Source: Dipteris shenzhenensis (Eukaryota > Polypodiophyta > Polypodiopsida > Gleicheniales). From it: 64,000 bases of DNA. Below are positions 22,741 through 33,844 of the stretch, piece after piece. The notes below the pieces were generated by a model, which had not been told where the DNA came from, ran no database searches, and was given only the letters and a program-made list of their open reading frames with translations. Both the position numbers and the translations under genes were made by a program. The DNA lies in NCBI GenBank assembly GCA_047967505.1, contig CM106539.1; one strand, given 5' to 3'. Numbering within the stretch: position 1 is the first letter of the stretch; every line of letters starts with the position of its first letter.

Positions 22741-23228
22741 TTAGAGAACTTGAGGAGTTATTAGATACACCTTGGTATATAGAGAACAACGTGACATTGA
22801 ACCACTTGTGGGATGAACACATTAGAATAGTAGCAAACCAAACTAACAGTGGGCAAATGGAACACTAGTGTCCCCACGAACCATAAGATGAGATGCCAAT
22901 TGACACTCTAGTTCATGGCATTTACACAACAGTAGCAGATCCTGCCATTGCCTGAGCACAGACAGAACGGGACAAGAAAGAAAAATATGTATATTATTTG
23001 ATCAAGGACAAGTACTACAAGGAACTTGCCTTCCCAATGCTTTTCTTTGGTCACCCTAGGGAATACAATTTACCTGAAACACTTCCTACCAGGACATCAC
23101 ACGATGGGAGCTCACCAACAAAGACCAACAATTCGCAATGTCAATAGAAAATTTATTTTTTAAGACAACAAAAGTGCTCGATGTGCATGTGCTTTGCTCC
23201 TCATGGATCCGCATGCGGAAGGGCCAAC
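22725..23228 (+). pseudogene. N-terminal part of Helitron Rep protein
   Basis: The + strand frame from 22,743 reads RELEELLDTPWYIENNVTLN, later IYTTVADPAIA, then YYKELAFPMLFFGHPREYNL and WELTNKDQQFAMSIENLFFK, ending WIRMRKGQ at 23,228. These match the region N-terminal to the HUH nuclease in plant and animal Helitron Rep proteins (AFPMLFP, RFA, WIRM motifs). It is cut exactly where the LTR element begins. It lies head-to-head with the helicase on the other strand. Confidence 0.75.
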
Positions 23229-23341
23229 TGTTGACTCTGTGCCAACATGGACTTAGGTAGAATAGAATGTGTGTGTAGAGTAGCGGCAAAGCTTCGCTTG
23301 TACTTGCATAAGGCTAGAAATAATCCCTCTTAGAAATCCAA

Positions 23342-23673
23342 CTTGCGAGTTCTACATGCAAGTTCTACATACGACTTCTACATACAACTCCTACATGCAA
23401 CTCCTACATGCGAGTTGTACATGCAAGTTCTACATGCAAGCTCTACATACGACTTGTACATGCATGTTCTACATGTAAGTTCTACATACGACTTCTACAT
23501 ACAACTCCTACATGCAACTCCTACATGCGAGTTATACATGCGAGTTATACATGCAAGTTCTACATGCGAGTTGTACATGCAAGTTCTACATATGACTTCT
23601 ATATATGACTTCTACATGCAACTCCTACATGCGACTTGTACATGCGAGTTCTACATGCAAGTTCTACATGTAG
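23342..23673 (+). repeat. 13-bp minisatellite in the 5' LTR
   Basis: About 25 units of TTCTACATGCAAG and variants (ATACGAC, ATGCGAG). Since 13 is not a multiple of 3, the repeat opens periodic peptide-like ORFs (HASSTYDFYIQL) that are artefacts. Confidence 0.95.
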
Positions 23674-23867
23674 AGAGAGAATGTGTTACACTTCCTACAT
23701 GCAGAGAGAGAAGCTCTCCAACTTGTATAAATACCCCATGATGGAATGAATCCCACACTCTTTTGGGGCATTGTGTTGAGTTCTACTTTGGTATTCCAAG
23801 CAATTGTCTCAAGTGTCCATGCTTCCTTGCACTCCATGTCCAAAAGCATGTCCTAACCTTGCAACTC

Positions 23868-23990
23868 CTCCTCCCCTCTCCTCCAACCTTGCAACCCATC
23901 CTCTCCCTCTCCTCCTCCCTCCTCCTCCTCCTCCTCCTTCCTTCTCCTCCTCCTCCTCCTCCTCCTCCCTCCTCTCTCTTCTTTCCCCCA
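23868..23990 (+). repeat. CT-rich (CTC)n block in the 5' LTR
   Basis: Polypyrimidine triplet repeat downstream of the TATA box, matched at about 34,330-34,455 in the 3' LTR. Gives Leu/Pro/Ser-rich and Glu/Gly-rich shadow ORFs. Confidence 0.95.
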
Positions 23991-24117
23991 TGCTCTTACA
24001 CCTTCTTCATCTCCCACTCCTATGCTCCCCCTAAACCTTTTGTTCCTCAACCCTTAAACTCCATGATCTACGAGGGAGATGAGTTCTCCACCATGTACTC
24101 TACCTTGAACCTTGGAT

Positions 24118-24372
24118 CCTCCTTCTAACCCTAGTAGAACTCCTTCTAAACCTTGGAACTCCTTTTAAACCTTGGAACTCCTTCTAACCTTGGAACCTCT
24201 TTCTAAACCTTGAAACTCCTTCTAACCCTGGAACCTCCTTCTAAACCTTGGAACCTCTTCTAAACTCTGGAATTCCTTCTACCCTTGGAACCTCCTTCTA
24301 AACCTTGGAACTCCTTCTAACCCTAGAACTCCTTCTAAACCTTGGAACCTCCTTCTAACCCTTAAACTCCTC
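24118..24372 (+). repeat. 18-19-bp minisatellite in the 5' LTR
   Basis: Repeats of CTCCTTCTAAACCTTGGAA and variants (AACCCTGGAAC). A matching array lies at about 34,592-34,885 in the 3' LTR. Confidence 0.9.
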
Positions 24373-24428
24373 CTAAATTTTGCAACCCCCAATGAAGATG
24401 AAAGTTGTTTGGCCACCCCCATTGACTC

Positions 24429-25793
24429 ATGCTCTTTCCTAGGAAGCCACCATCTTACTTAGCGCAAAGGGGTCTAGGCAGTTTGCATGAGAGCCTAAAA
24501 TCCTTGGAGGACAATACTACAATGACCACATACATCAAGGACTTTGTCCATTCTTACCACTCCAGCAATGCAAAGGTTGGCAAGTATGGTACAATCATTG
24601 TACATCAGAGCCCACTAAACATTATCCTCGACAGGGCTTTCTCACTACCAACACAAGGTGCCAAATACCCTAAACGGCCTACCGATGCAAAGTTTATCAA
24701 AGTACATTCTCTCCTCACCAAGGGCACATTGATCCATAGAGACGGCATATTGCTTCGCACAGTCCTTGACCATCGCCTCAAGGAAGTAGCACAATTCCTA
24801 TACACAATCATTGGGGTTAAGTGCGATAAGAATCAATCCCTTCCACTCCGCATGTTTGTTTCGTTGAGTAGGAAGCTAAAACAAGACTAGGTCCAGCACT
24901 TAGCCATCTTCTTTACAAAGAAACTAGATGGTTCTTTAGGCCAAAAATGTAAAATTCCACACTTATTAGATATAATCATCAAAAAAGAACTACAAGAAAG
25001 AGAAATGACTTTGTCCCAATCACCAAAACCAATTGAGGAGTTGGACATACCCTTCTCACCAGTATGGGAGCTGTCACCAACTTCTCCTACTATCTCAATG
25101 ATAGGTGCAACTGCCTTAGAAGAAATACCTATTCTAGAGGTCGGGATTACGGAATTGCCCCAAGAGATGCTACATCTCTGTGCACAACTGCAACCAATAT
25201 ATCTCTAACAACAGCAACAACCAGAGCCCGAGGCAAGATTGGCACTAGAACCTGAGGAAAGATCGGCACCAAAGCTTGAGGCTACATCAGTACTAGAACT
25301 GCCCATCGATGCCATGCCAGTCGATGAGCCACAAGGGGAGCTAGTGCTAGATCGACAGTATGACTATTGTACACAAGGGACTGAAATACCATTGGAACAA
25401 CCTCTCCCAAGTACTACAGAATCATCGGGTTGGCTACATGGGCACCACTTATATCAGCAGTATTGCCAGACCTCATCACCGTGTGTCATTCTCCAACATC
25501 AAGCTAGCCAAATGATCCAAATGTCAGAACTATTCACTAGCTTGGCCAAGGAAGAATATGCAAGGGAATTGGAAAGACAGACTACAATAGAAATCGAAGA
25601 CCAATTCCAGGCACTCGCCATAGAGGTCATGGCACTTCGAGCGCAAATAGATGAGAAGGAGGTAGAAGAAGTGCGCATGAACTGTCCAAGCTCAAGAAAA
25701 GGCAGTGAGGGATGTGACCTTCAACCTCCACCAAAGTCAAACACAACTGACAGAAGTAGTACAAGCAACGACAATCCTACAGACCTACTATAA
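24429..25793 (+). pseudogene. Unassigned ORF A of the LTR element
   Basis: One frame of 455 codons directly after the 5' LTR, interrupted only by in-frame TAG (24,888) and TAA (25,206). The N-terminal part (to about residue 190) is mixed and possibly globular (RPTDAKFIKVHSLLTKGTLI, LLRTVLDHRLKEVAQFLYTI). The middle is Pro/Glu-rich and acidic (LALEPEERSAPKLEATSVLE). The last third has a likely coiled coil (YARELERQTTIEIEDQFQAL). The position is that of gag, but I see no capsid motif or zinc knuckle. No family recognised; it could be a lineage-specific gag or a captured host gene. Confidence 0.55.
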
Positions 25794-26058
25794 CTCCTTG
25801 ACATCCGCACATGCTCAATAGATGGAGGTACTGGCACAAGCTCTAGACTCACTCTAATTCACAAAGAAGAAGAGCTCCAGGATTGCAAAGACAAGCTTGA
25901 AGAAATGAAACAATCTTTGGCAGTGCGTAGTTGACACAGGAATCTAGAATCTTAAAGGACCAACTTGCTATCGCTCAAAGGCCAGTACTTCACAAGCACA
26001 AGTCTTAGACCAATGGTCCAATACGATTGAAGTTATTCCTCAACAAGCAAAGGTCACC

Positions 26059-26511
26059 TTGCAAATGAGAAAGCTTAAGGAGGCCTATACAACCATCTAC
26101 CATCAATACAAAGAAAAAATGAATGAGATGCACTCCCAAAAGATAATCATCTCCAAGCTTGAACTCCAATTGCTAGTGCACAATAATGAGGCATTGGAAG
26201 ACAACACCAATGAAACCCCACTTCAATGCACAACGGTGGTGTACCAAGAGCTTGTGGCTGCTCTACAAGTGGAAGATCACCTCAACGCACGTATGCTTAT
26301 CCAATGGAAGCAACTCCAAATCATGATCATATCTGCTCATCCAACAATCAAATGGGAACGTTCCATTGGGACCAAAACCCTGTGCATAATTTGCCAAGAC
26401 TTGTCTAAAGATGAGAAAAATATCTTCTACCTGTCTACACATGCCGGTTTTATAAAACTCAGAACGGATGCTTTCATTGCATATGTCTGCCTCATGGGTA
26501 GTCCTCCCTGA
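26059..26511 (+). pseudogene. Unassigned ORF B of the LTR element, cut by copia
   Basis: A 150-codon frame. It starts with a predicted coiled coil (MRKLKEAYTTIYHQYKEKMN) and ends in a segment with TLCIICQDLSKDEKNIFYL, a CxxC that may be half of a zinc site. It is in a different frame from ORF A, with a decayed stretch between them. Its 3' end runs into the nested copia element at 26,509. No family recognised. Confidence 0.45.
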
Positions 26512-26681
26512 GAGTGCTCTCAACGGAAGCAAGAACAAAAGAAGGAGAGAGAGAGAGACAGAGAGCCACACAAGTTTTGGTGGGTGCAAAACCACCCTAA
26601 TCTTCTTTTTCATTCATTTATATATGTGTTTGAGTATTGTACATAACCGGGGTAAAGGCACAGTGACCTTTAACCCCCACA
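26509..26681 (-). repeat. 3' LTR of the nested copia element
   Basis: 173 bp, TGAGAGTGC...CCCACA as read on the + strand. It holds a GA run and a TATA-like box (complement of 26,618-26,627). Confidence 0.95.
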
Positions 26682-26734
26682 ACCTCCCACTTAAAGGACA
26701 ATGTGCCTTTAAGGGAGAACAACCAGTGAGCATA

Positions 26735-28335
26735 CTATCCAATGCCCATCAATACACGACAATACTCAAACTGCTGACTAGGTAGACTCTTCGTCAGCAT
26801 ATCTGCAGGGTTATCATTTGTATGAACCTTGACAAGCTCTATGCACTTGTCCTCAAGTACCTCCCTGATGAAATGGTACTTGACCTCAATGTGTTTGGTC
26901 AAATGGTACCTGACCTCAATGTGTTTGGTCCTTGCACGAAAGACCAGATTCCATGCTAGCTGAATAGCACTCATGGAATCACTATGCAATGTCGGTACAC
27001 CTGTATGAATCCCCAAATCTCCCACTAGCCGATCAAGCCATATAGCCTCCTTGCAACCCTCTGTGGCTGCAACATACTCAACCGCTGTGGTAGACAAAGC
27101 AACGCACTTCTATGCGCGAGACATCCACGACACTGCACCACCTGCAAAGATGAACACATAACCAGAAGTGGATCTCCTACTATCCACATGCCCTGCATAG
27201 TCTGAATCTGTGTACCCAAGTACACGCATGTCTCCTCTACCAAAGCAGATGCACATCTCCTTGGTACCCTTCATGTACCTCATGATGCACTTAACTGCCT
27301 CCCAATGCCTCTTTCCTGGATTAGCCATATACCGGCTAACAACTCCCACTGCAAATGCAATGTCTGGTCTAGTAGCTATCATAGCATACATAAGACTCCC
27401 AACTGCTGATGCATAAGGAACCTTGGCCATCATGGCCCTTTCCTCATTTGATTTGGGACTATCTGTATGACTCAGTTTCACATATGGAGGCAATGGAGTA
27501 CTCAGTGCCTTCCCCCCCTCCATATTGAAACGCTGCAATACTTTTGTAACATACTCTTTTTGTGAAAGCCAAAGGAGTTTCCTACTCCGATCACGCGTGA
27601 TGCGCATACCAAGAATATGACCTGCAAGTCCCAAATCCTTCATATCAAAGGCCTCATGCAACTTGGCCTTTAATGCATCTAGCTCATAAGTATTCTTGCT
27701 AGCCAATAGCATATCATCCACATATAGTGCCAAGATTATCAGGCTATTATCCTTAACCTTTTGGTGTAGAGGTAGTGATCAATTTCACTCCTTCTAAAAC
27801 CCTGGGACTGAATGAAAGCATCAAACTTCTGATACCATTCTCTAGGAGCTTGCTTAAGACCATAGAGACTCTTCTTCAGCTTGCAAACTAAATGCTCTTT
27901 GCCCTTTTCTTCAAAGCCTTCCGGCTGCACCATGTAAATTTCCTCATGCAAATCCCCATGCAAGAAAGCTATCTTGACATCCATCTGTATAAGCTCCATA
28001 TCCTCTGATGCCACTAGTCCAAGCATGCATCTAAGTGTGGTCATCTTCACAACCGGAGAGAATATCTCATCAAAGTCCACACCCTTCTCTTGCTTGAACC
28101 CTTTAGCGACCAAACGGGCTTTGTACCTAGGCACATCATCACCTGTGACCTTCATTTTGTAGACCCATTTACATGGCAAGGCTTTCTTTCCATGTGGCAA
28201 AGAAACCAAGTCCCAAGTCTTATTCTTCATAAGTGAACTCATCTTTGATTGCATAGCATACTCCCACTTGCATTGATCCTCATGCGTCATAGCCTCTCTA
28301 TAGCAAGAAGGCTCCCCGCAATCAGTAAGCATCAC
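26735..28335 (-). pseudogene. RT and RNase H of the nested copia element
   Basis: RT motifs: CKWVYKMKVTGDD, RLVAKGFKQEKGVDF, QMDVKIAFLHGDLHEEIYM, SLYGLKQAPREWY and the catalytic YVDDMLLA. A frameshift near 27,735 and a stop at 27,110 interrupt it. RNase H: GYTDSDYAGHVDSRRSTSGY, then STTAVEYVAATEGCKEAIWL and HSDSMSAIQLAWN. A 30-bp tandem duplication repeats TKHIEVRYH/TKHIEVKYH. The C-terminus ADMLTKSLPSQQFEYCR is typical. Confidence 0.95.
26876..26935 (-). repeat. 30-bp tandem duplication in copia RNase H
   Basis: Two adjacent copies of GGTACTTGACCTCAATGTGT plus flanks, differing at one base. It keeps the reading frame and inserts ten residues in the RNase H C-terminus. Confidence 0.9.
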
Positions 28336-28409
28336 ATAGTCTACCCCTGAACAAACTTATCAGACGGTCTAGACACTCTAGAAGATCTTCTCAAGGGCAT
28401 TTCAGCTTG

Positions 28410-29871
28410 CTATCCCACCTGCATATCAGCCACATTTGGCTCATCATTTCCATCAATAGATGATCCATCATCTACCCTTGATTGTATACCTGTGGGAGTA
28501 CTTGGTGGTACCATTTCTTGCACATTTGGTGCATGGATAGCTTGCTGTCTATCAACATATGCAGGTGGATTCACATCCTGAAAAGTGATTCTCCTCATTT
28601 CCACATCCCTCATGGATGCCTTATGCATCTTCTTCTCATTGAAGACCACATCATGGCTGCGTATGATCTTCTTTGCCTCTGGATCCCAAAAACGATAGCC
28701 CATCTCTCCACTTTCACCATAACCCAGAAAGATGCATTTCCTAGACTTAGGATCTAGCTTCTTTCGAAGCTCTTTTGGCACATGTGCATATGCCTCACAC
28801 CCAAATATACGCAAATGAGAGTAAGAGGGCTTCTTGCCACTCCATGCCTCTTTAGGAATACCACCATCCAAACTCTTACTAGATGATCTATTGATCACAT
28901 GCACTGTAGTCTTCATTGCCTCAGCCCAAAAACCACCAGAAAGACTTGCATTGGAAAGCATGCATTGCAACCTTTCTACGGTTCATCTTTTCTGCAACTC
29001 GATTTTGCTCTGGAGTACGAGGGGATGTGAGCTCCCTCTTAATCCCACGTGTATCACAGAAATGCTAAAAGTCATGAGAGAGATACTCTCCACCATTGTC
29101 AGTCCGTAGGCATTTAAGCGTTCTACCTGACTGATTCTCAACCAAGGCCAGCCATTTCTGAAATACCTGGAACACATCACTCTTCCGAGCTATAGCATAA
29201 GCCCACACTTTCCTAGTTGCATCATCAATGAATGTCACATAGTATTCAGCCCCGCCTAATGACCGTGTAGGCATGGGACCACATACGTCTGAATGCACCA
29301 AACGAAGCATTTCAAACTCTTTCTTTCCCCTTCTTTTATGGGCTGATTTAGTCTGCTTCCCATAGAGACAATGCTCACAAAATTCAAAATCAGAGAAACT
29401 CAAATGCGGTACATAACCCAAACGGCATAAGACTTTCATTCCATTCTGGCTCATGTGCCCCAACCTGCAATGCCACAAAGAAGTGCTTGGCTGCTCGGTT
29501 ATTGCAACAACATGATCAAATATCCCTGATACATGTAAGGGATACAAAGTCCCACACTTGGCACCCCTGGCCAAAAGCATAGAGCCCTTTTGAATTTTCC
29601 AACTCTGAAAGCCAAAAGTGGTGTGAAAACCAGCATCATCTAGCTGACCCACTGAAATAAGACTCTTGGTCAGCTTAGGCACATGTCTCACATGTTTCAA
29701 AACAAATGTAGACCCATTTGCAAAAGAAAACTTTATGTCACCTGCTCCCACTATGTCACATGCATAGTCATTTCCAAGATGCACACAACCTGTCTTTCCA
29801 CTGTCATAAGTGGAGAACCATTCCCTATGGGGAGTAACATGGAATGAAGCACCAGAATCCAAAATCCAATC
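28410..29871 (-). pseudogene. Protease and integrase of the nested copia element
   Basis: The aspartic protease opens with WILDSGASFHVTPHREWF (active-site DSG intact). GAG-pre-integrase motif LWHCRLGHMSQNGMK. Integrase core: RLVHSDVCGPMPTRSLGG, VTFIDDATRKVWAY and RTDNGGEYLSHDF, giving two of the D,D-35-E acids. A stop at 29,064 and a frameshift near 28,975 break the third region (TPEQNRVAEKMNR). The C-terminal part has FGCEAYAHVPKE and KSRKCIFLGYGE. It would cleave the polyprotein and join element DNA to the chromosome. Confidence 0.93.
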
Positions 29872-30842
29872 CTAGGAATATGCATCATCTGAAGTGGTAA
29901 GCAACTCTGCAGATAAACTAGACATGAAGAGAACGTCATTGTCACTATCATGTGTGACTGCATTGATCTCCTCGATCTTCACTTTTCCTTTGTCCTCCCT
30001 TGGACTCTCTTCCTTTTGATTTGCACCCCAATTTGCATTCTTTTTCTTATCCTTTTGCTCTCTTTTTAGCTTGTAGCAATCCTTTTTCATATGGCCCTTC
30101 TTGCCACAGTGGTAACACTCAATGTTCCGTGCCCTGGATTTGCTACGAGACTTCCCTCTTTCTTGGGACTTCCCCCTGAACTGTGATCTGCCCCTTTGCA
30201 CATTTAAGGCTGCATCCTCCTTGTTGCCATCCATAGACTTCCGTCTAATCTCCTCGGCCAACAAGCTACCCACAACATCATCAAATTTCAGTACTCCACC
30301 AGGTGCAGAGTTACTGACAGCTGTACGGAAGGTATCCCATGAGGATGGCAATGAACATAAGAGAAATATTGCCTTAGTCTCCGCATCAAAATTCATTTTC
30401 TGAGCCTGAAGCTGGCTGAAAATAATATTGAATTCATTCAAGTGAGAAGCGATGGAGACCCCTTCCTTCATCTGCAGCTCAAACAACCTCTTCATGAGTT
30501 AAACTTTATTAGAGGCAGTTTCCTTTTCATAAGTGGCACACAGTTTCTTCCACAAATCTTCCGTAGTCTGCTCATTTATTACTATGAAATAAACTACTCT
30601 GCAAGATGAAATCTAATAGTAGACTTTGCTAATGCATCCAACTCATTCCAATCATCCTCAGACATATTTGCAGGCTTAGCTTCAATCCCTGCCAAGGGTT
30701 TAATCTGCTTCTTTTGAATAAGCACATCCCTTATTTGTTCTTTCCACAAAGAAAAGTTTGTCCCATCAAACTTTTTAATGCTGAAAAACTCCTTTTCAGA
30801 CATGGAAGAGGATGCCATGATGCAAATGAAACAAAATCCCAA
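29872..30842 (-). pseudogene. gag of the nested copia element
   Basis: Copia-type Gag (UBN2-like). The N-terminus MASSSMSEKEFFSIKKFDGT leads to SLWKEQIRDVL. A stop near 30,594 and a gap of about 100 bp interrupt it. It resumes with MKRLFELQMKEGVSIASHLN and IFSQLQAQKMNFD. A CCHC knuckle CYHCGKKGHMKKDC lies near 30,115-30,070, after an Arg/Ser-rich stretch. It would package element RNA in cytoplasmic particles. A stop at about 29,873 separates it from the protease. Confidence 0.93.
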
Positions 30843-32257
30843 ATGCTAGTGCCTGCAAGAGAGAATCACACCAAATACCAGGTGCACCCAAATGTGTATG
30901 CCATAATAGAGTGAAATATCACCAAAACTCAAAGCTCAAAGCATCAAAAGATGCACCTAACTCATGTGCATATACTATGCATCCATATGAGCAAATCTGG
31001 CCCAAAAGAAAATGCCAATTAGTGCCAAATGACTCAAGCATAAACACCGTCCACTGGCATATGCATCAATAATATCTCATCCAAGAGAGCATAGCACTAT
31101 CAGTGCATCACCTGCAATGTCTCAAAGCTGTCCCTCAACATAAAATAGCATCCATGTGCAAAGCGTCCATAAAAAATAGCATCCCACAAGGCAATTTGGG
31201 CCTATCAGTGCATCCAATAAGGACCGTAATGCATCCAAATGGCCTATAAATCATCCACTGCAACCCAATGCACACCACGAATGAGCGCACACTACTCAAA
31301 CTGCAACCAGAGTGATCTGCATAAGGTATGCTCAAGAAATCATAGTCCCACGGTAATGACCGCTACTGAAAATAGAACCTGAGATGCCTCAAAACATGGG
31401 CGCCATTGCATAATCGGACTCAGCAAGAAAATTTGCAAATATCTCTCTTCTGCCAGAACTCCAAAATCCCAACCGATGAGTGAGAAATGGGAGTCAACAC
31501 TTATCCACTGCCATGTGGCATAAATCTAAGGTTTCAAAACCTTAGAATGAAAAATGCATAACAGAGAGACGAAATCAAATACACAGAGATCTATAACTCT
31601 GAAAATCCTCCACCGAATTGCACAAGAACTAATAGGTAGCGGTTTTTGGGCGTCCGGAACGCAATGGGACAGACGGTTTTGGAGACCGTGGTCTCAATCA
31701 TTGGGTCCAACACACGGACTGAAAAACGTTTTTGGAAACAGAGCTGTTTGTAAACTCCACCAGAGTGCGAATGATGAGCAACATAGAAGTTCTAGGACCT
31801 TGTGAGTCCACCGGAACTGACAGATCTGCAAATGGTCGCTCCAAACTTGAGTTCCAACACCCGGGCAAAAAACGCAGAAACTGACACAGTGAGTCAGAAA
31901 TCCAATGAAATGATCCCAGATTCAAGAATGAAGGTGTTTCCAGGCTCCTGAAGTGAAGTGGACACCAAAAGCAAGCAATAGTTGCCTCTACAAGTCAATA
32001 CGGAGTCTCTGTCATCGAACGGAATAGGGAAAAGCTCAAAAAATGACTTTTTCTTTGAAAACTCTTAACAGGCTGTCAAAACCACTTCGCAAAGCCAAAG
32101 TGACTTTTCCAAAGGTTCCTCCAAGGTCTCTGCACACTTGGATGCAAGTAAAGTCACCCACAAAGCTTCCCACAGAGCTTCTCCTTCCTCCCACAGAGCT
32201 GTTGAGCTTCAAGCATTCACACACACTCAGCTAGATCACCCGGGCTCTGATACCAGT

Positions 32258-32430
32258 TGAGAGTGCTCTCAACAGAAGCAAGAATGGAAGAAGGAGAGAG
32301 AGAGAGACAGAGAGCCACACAAGTTTTGGTGGGTGCAGAACCACCCTAATCTTCTTTTTCATTCATTTATATATGTGTTTGAGTATTGTACATAACCGGG
32401 GTAAAGGCACAGTGACCTTTAACCCCCACA
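32258..32430 (-). repeat. 5' LTR of the nested copia element
   Basis: 173-bp partner of 26,509-26,681. The primer site on the minus strand (complement of 32,240-32,256) abuts it. Confidence 0.95.
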
Positions 32431-32555
32431 CTCCCCTCAGGGTTATTGCAAGTTTGTTGCCATTGCTACAAAGGCCATCCCTATTATTTACAAGGCACGA
32501 CGTAACCGACATCCCACCCATGCAATTGATCATCCCATTACACTAGCAAAAAGAA

Positions 32556-33770
32556 GTGTTGGAAGATGATAAGGCCTATCTCACATCCAACTTCCCATAT
32601 CTAACCACTCTTTCTGCCAACATCATAACCTCACTTACCCTTGCTGCTACCACCCTCTTAACCTTCCCTGAGCTCCATCCTAACATCTATTCCCTCCATC
32701 GTCTCTTTGCTCATGCCTCTCACCATTTTCAACTAATTCAATAGTCACAAACTTACGAGCCCCTCACACCTAGCTTTTTCCCCTCCCTTGCTAATCCTAC
32801 CCTTGAGGATTACCAAGCTGCTCAAACCATTTGTCCAGTTCTTCCCCCCCTCCCCTCTACTCCCCCTTCGGCAACTAACACTTTGCCATATTTCTCCCCC
32901 ATGTCCCCAGATTCTCTCCCTGCCCCGTCATCACCTCCGACACTACTTGTGCTTCCATCAGCAGAAAATGACATAGTATTTGATTTTGAATATCAAGATC
33001 TGGATAATCCAATTCATACACCCATGCCAAGTTCCAATGATGGGTATGATTTTGATGAGATACCACTTCCCAGTAACCCCATCAATGAATTTTGGAGCAA
33101 ATATCTTGATATGAAAACTCGAGGTGAATGGACCCTGGACAGGACCCTGGACAACTTTCCTACCAACCTTCGTCAGCATGAAATTAGTGAAGGTTGGATT
33201 AGCAAGTTGGATCCACAACCTGATTAGCGCCGCCCCAAGCTCTTTGATGTAATCTTCTTGAAGGAGTACCTACGGGAACCTCCATGTTTCAGAACCCATC
33301 CCAAGTTCTATGCAGTTCCACGGCATAAAAAATGGGAAGCCAACATACACACTTTGGCTGAAGATCGAACCATTAATTGGCCAATGATCGAACCATACTT
33401 TGGTGTAGAATGGAATATCCAAGGCACAATGGTCCAAGCACTTCAGCAGCATGAGCAAATAGTGCGCGGCAACATTGATCGCTTCCTTTGCTTAAGTGCT
33501 ATATTCTATTAAACATTGGAATTCATTCTAGAGGTCCCATGTTACCTCAATTCCCATTTGGCTCCACTCAATTTCAATCCCAATGAACGGGTCGATGCTC
33601 AGATTACAAGCCGACTCTGTCAAAGAGTGATCTTAGAAACACACCACATATCTCTGTTCGAGCAAATGGTGGATACAGGCTACCTAAAACTGAGCAAAAA
33701 TTGTATGGTGCCAAGGCTTTACAGCAGGATCGACTTGCACACGACACAAGTTCCACAGCCACTGAATTAA
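32556..33770 (+). pseudogene. Unassigned ORF C of the LTR element
   Basis: A single frame of about 405 codons near the 3' LTR, interrupted only by TAG (32,742), TAG (33,225) and TAA (33,510). The first part is hydrophobic and Leu/Thr-rich (ANIITSLTLAATTLLTFPEL), followed by a Pro/Ser-rich linker and an acidic stretch (NDIVFDFEYQDLDNP). The second half looks globular (IPLPSNPINEFWSKYLDMK; EPYFGVEWNIQGTMV; ERVDAQITSRLCQRVILETH). No RT, integrase, protease or known domain seen. Length and codon continuity suggest it coded for protein recently. Identity unknown. Confidence 0.55.
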
Positions 33771-33844
33771 AGGCATGACAACCCAGGTACGTGCTCGCAA
33801 CAAGCCATGACTCGAGGATGGGTAATAAAATGGATCCGAGAGTA

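Larger units (their letters stand above)
23229..24405 (+). repeat. 5' LTR of the unassigned LTR element
   Basis: About 1,177 bp, similar over its whole length to 33,845-34,915. It consists of a 13-bp minisatellite, a promoter (TATAAATA, 23,725-23,732), a CT-rich (CTC)n block and an 18-19-bp minisatellite. The exact 3' end is uncertain within about 10 bp. Confidence 0.85.
26509..32430 (-). mobile_element. Ty1/copia retrotransposon nested in the LTR element
   Basis: A 5.9-kb element on the minus strand with short 173-bp LTRs (26,509-26,681; 32,258-32,430) and a perfect 5-bp duplication CTCCC (26,504-26,508; 32,431-32,435). On the minus strand the primer site TGGTATCAGAGCCCGGG lies next to the right LTR, and a purine run (AAGTGGGAGGT) next to the left one. 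About 1.4 kb of leader (30,843-32,257) precedes gag and holds no gene I recognise. Protease-integrase-RT-RNase H order marks it as copia. The LTRs differ at about five positions; the coding frame has several stops and shifts, so it is not autonomous now. Confidence 0.97.

Noticed and set aside
23343-23741. Long repetitive ORF and apparent regularly spaced repeats
   Set aside because: It is a 13-bp minisatellite inside an LTR; no spacers of CRISPR type, and the periodic peptide comes only from the repeat length.
23763-24128. Leu/Pro/Ser-rich and Glu/Gly-rich ORFs on both strands
   Set aside because: Translations of the (CTC)n block of the LTR; the same shadows occur at 34,225-34,604.
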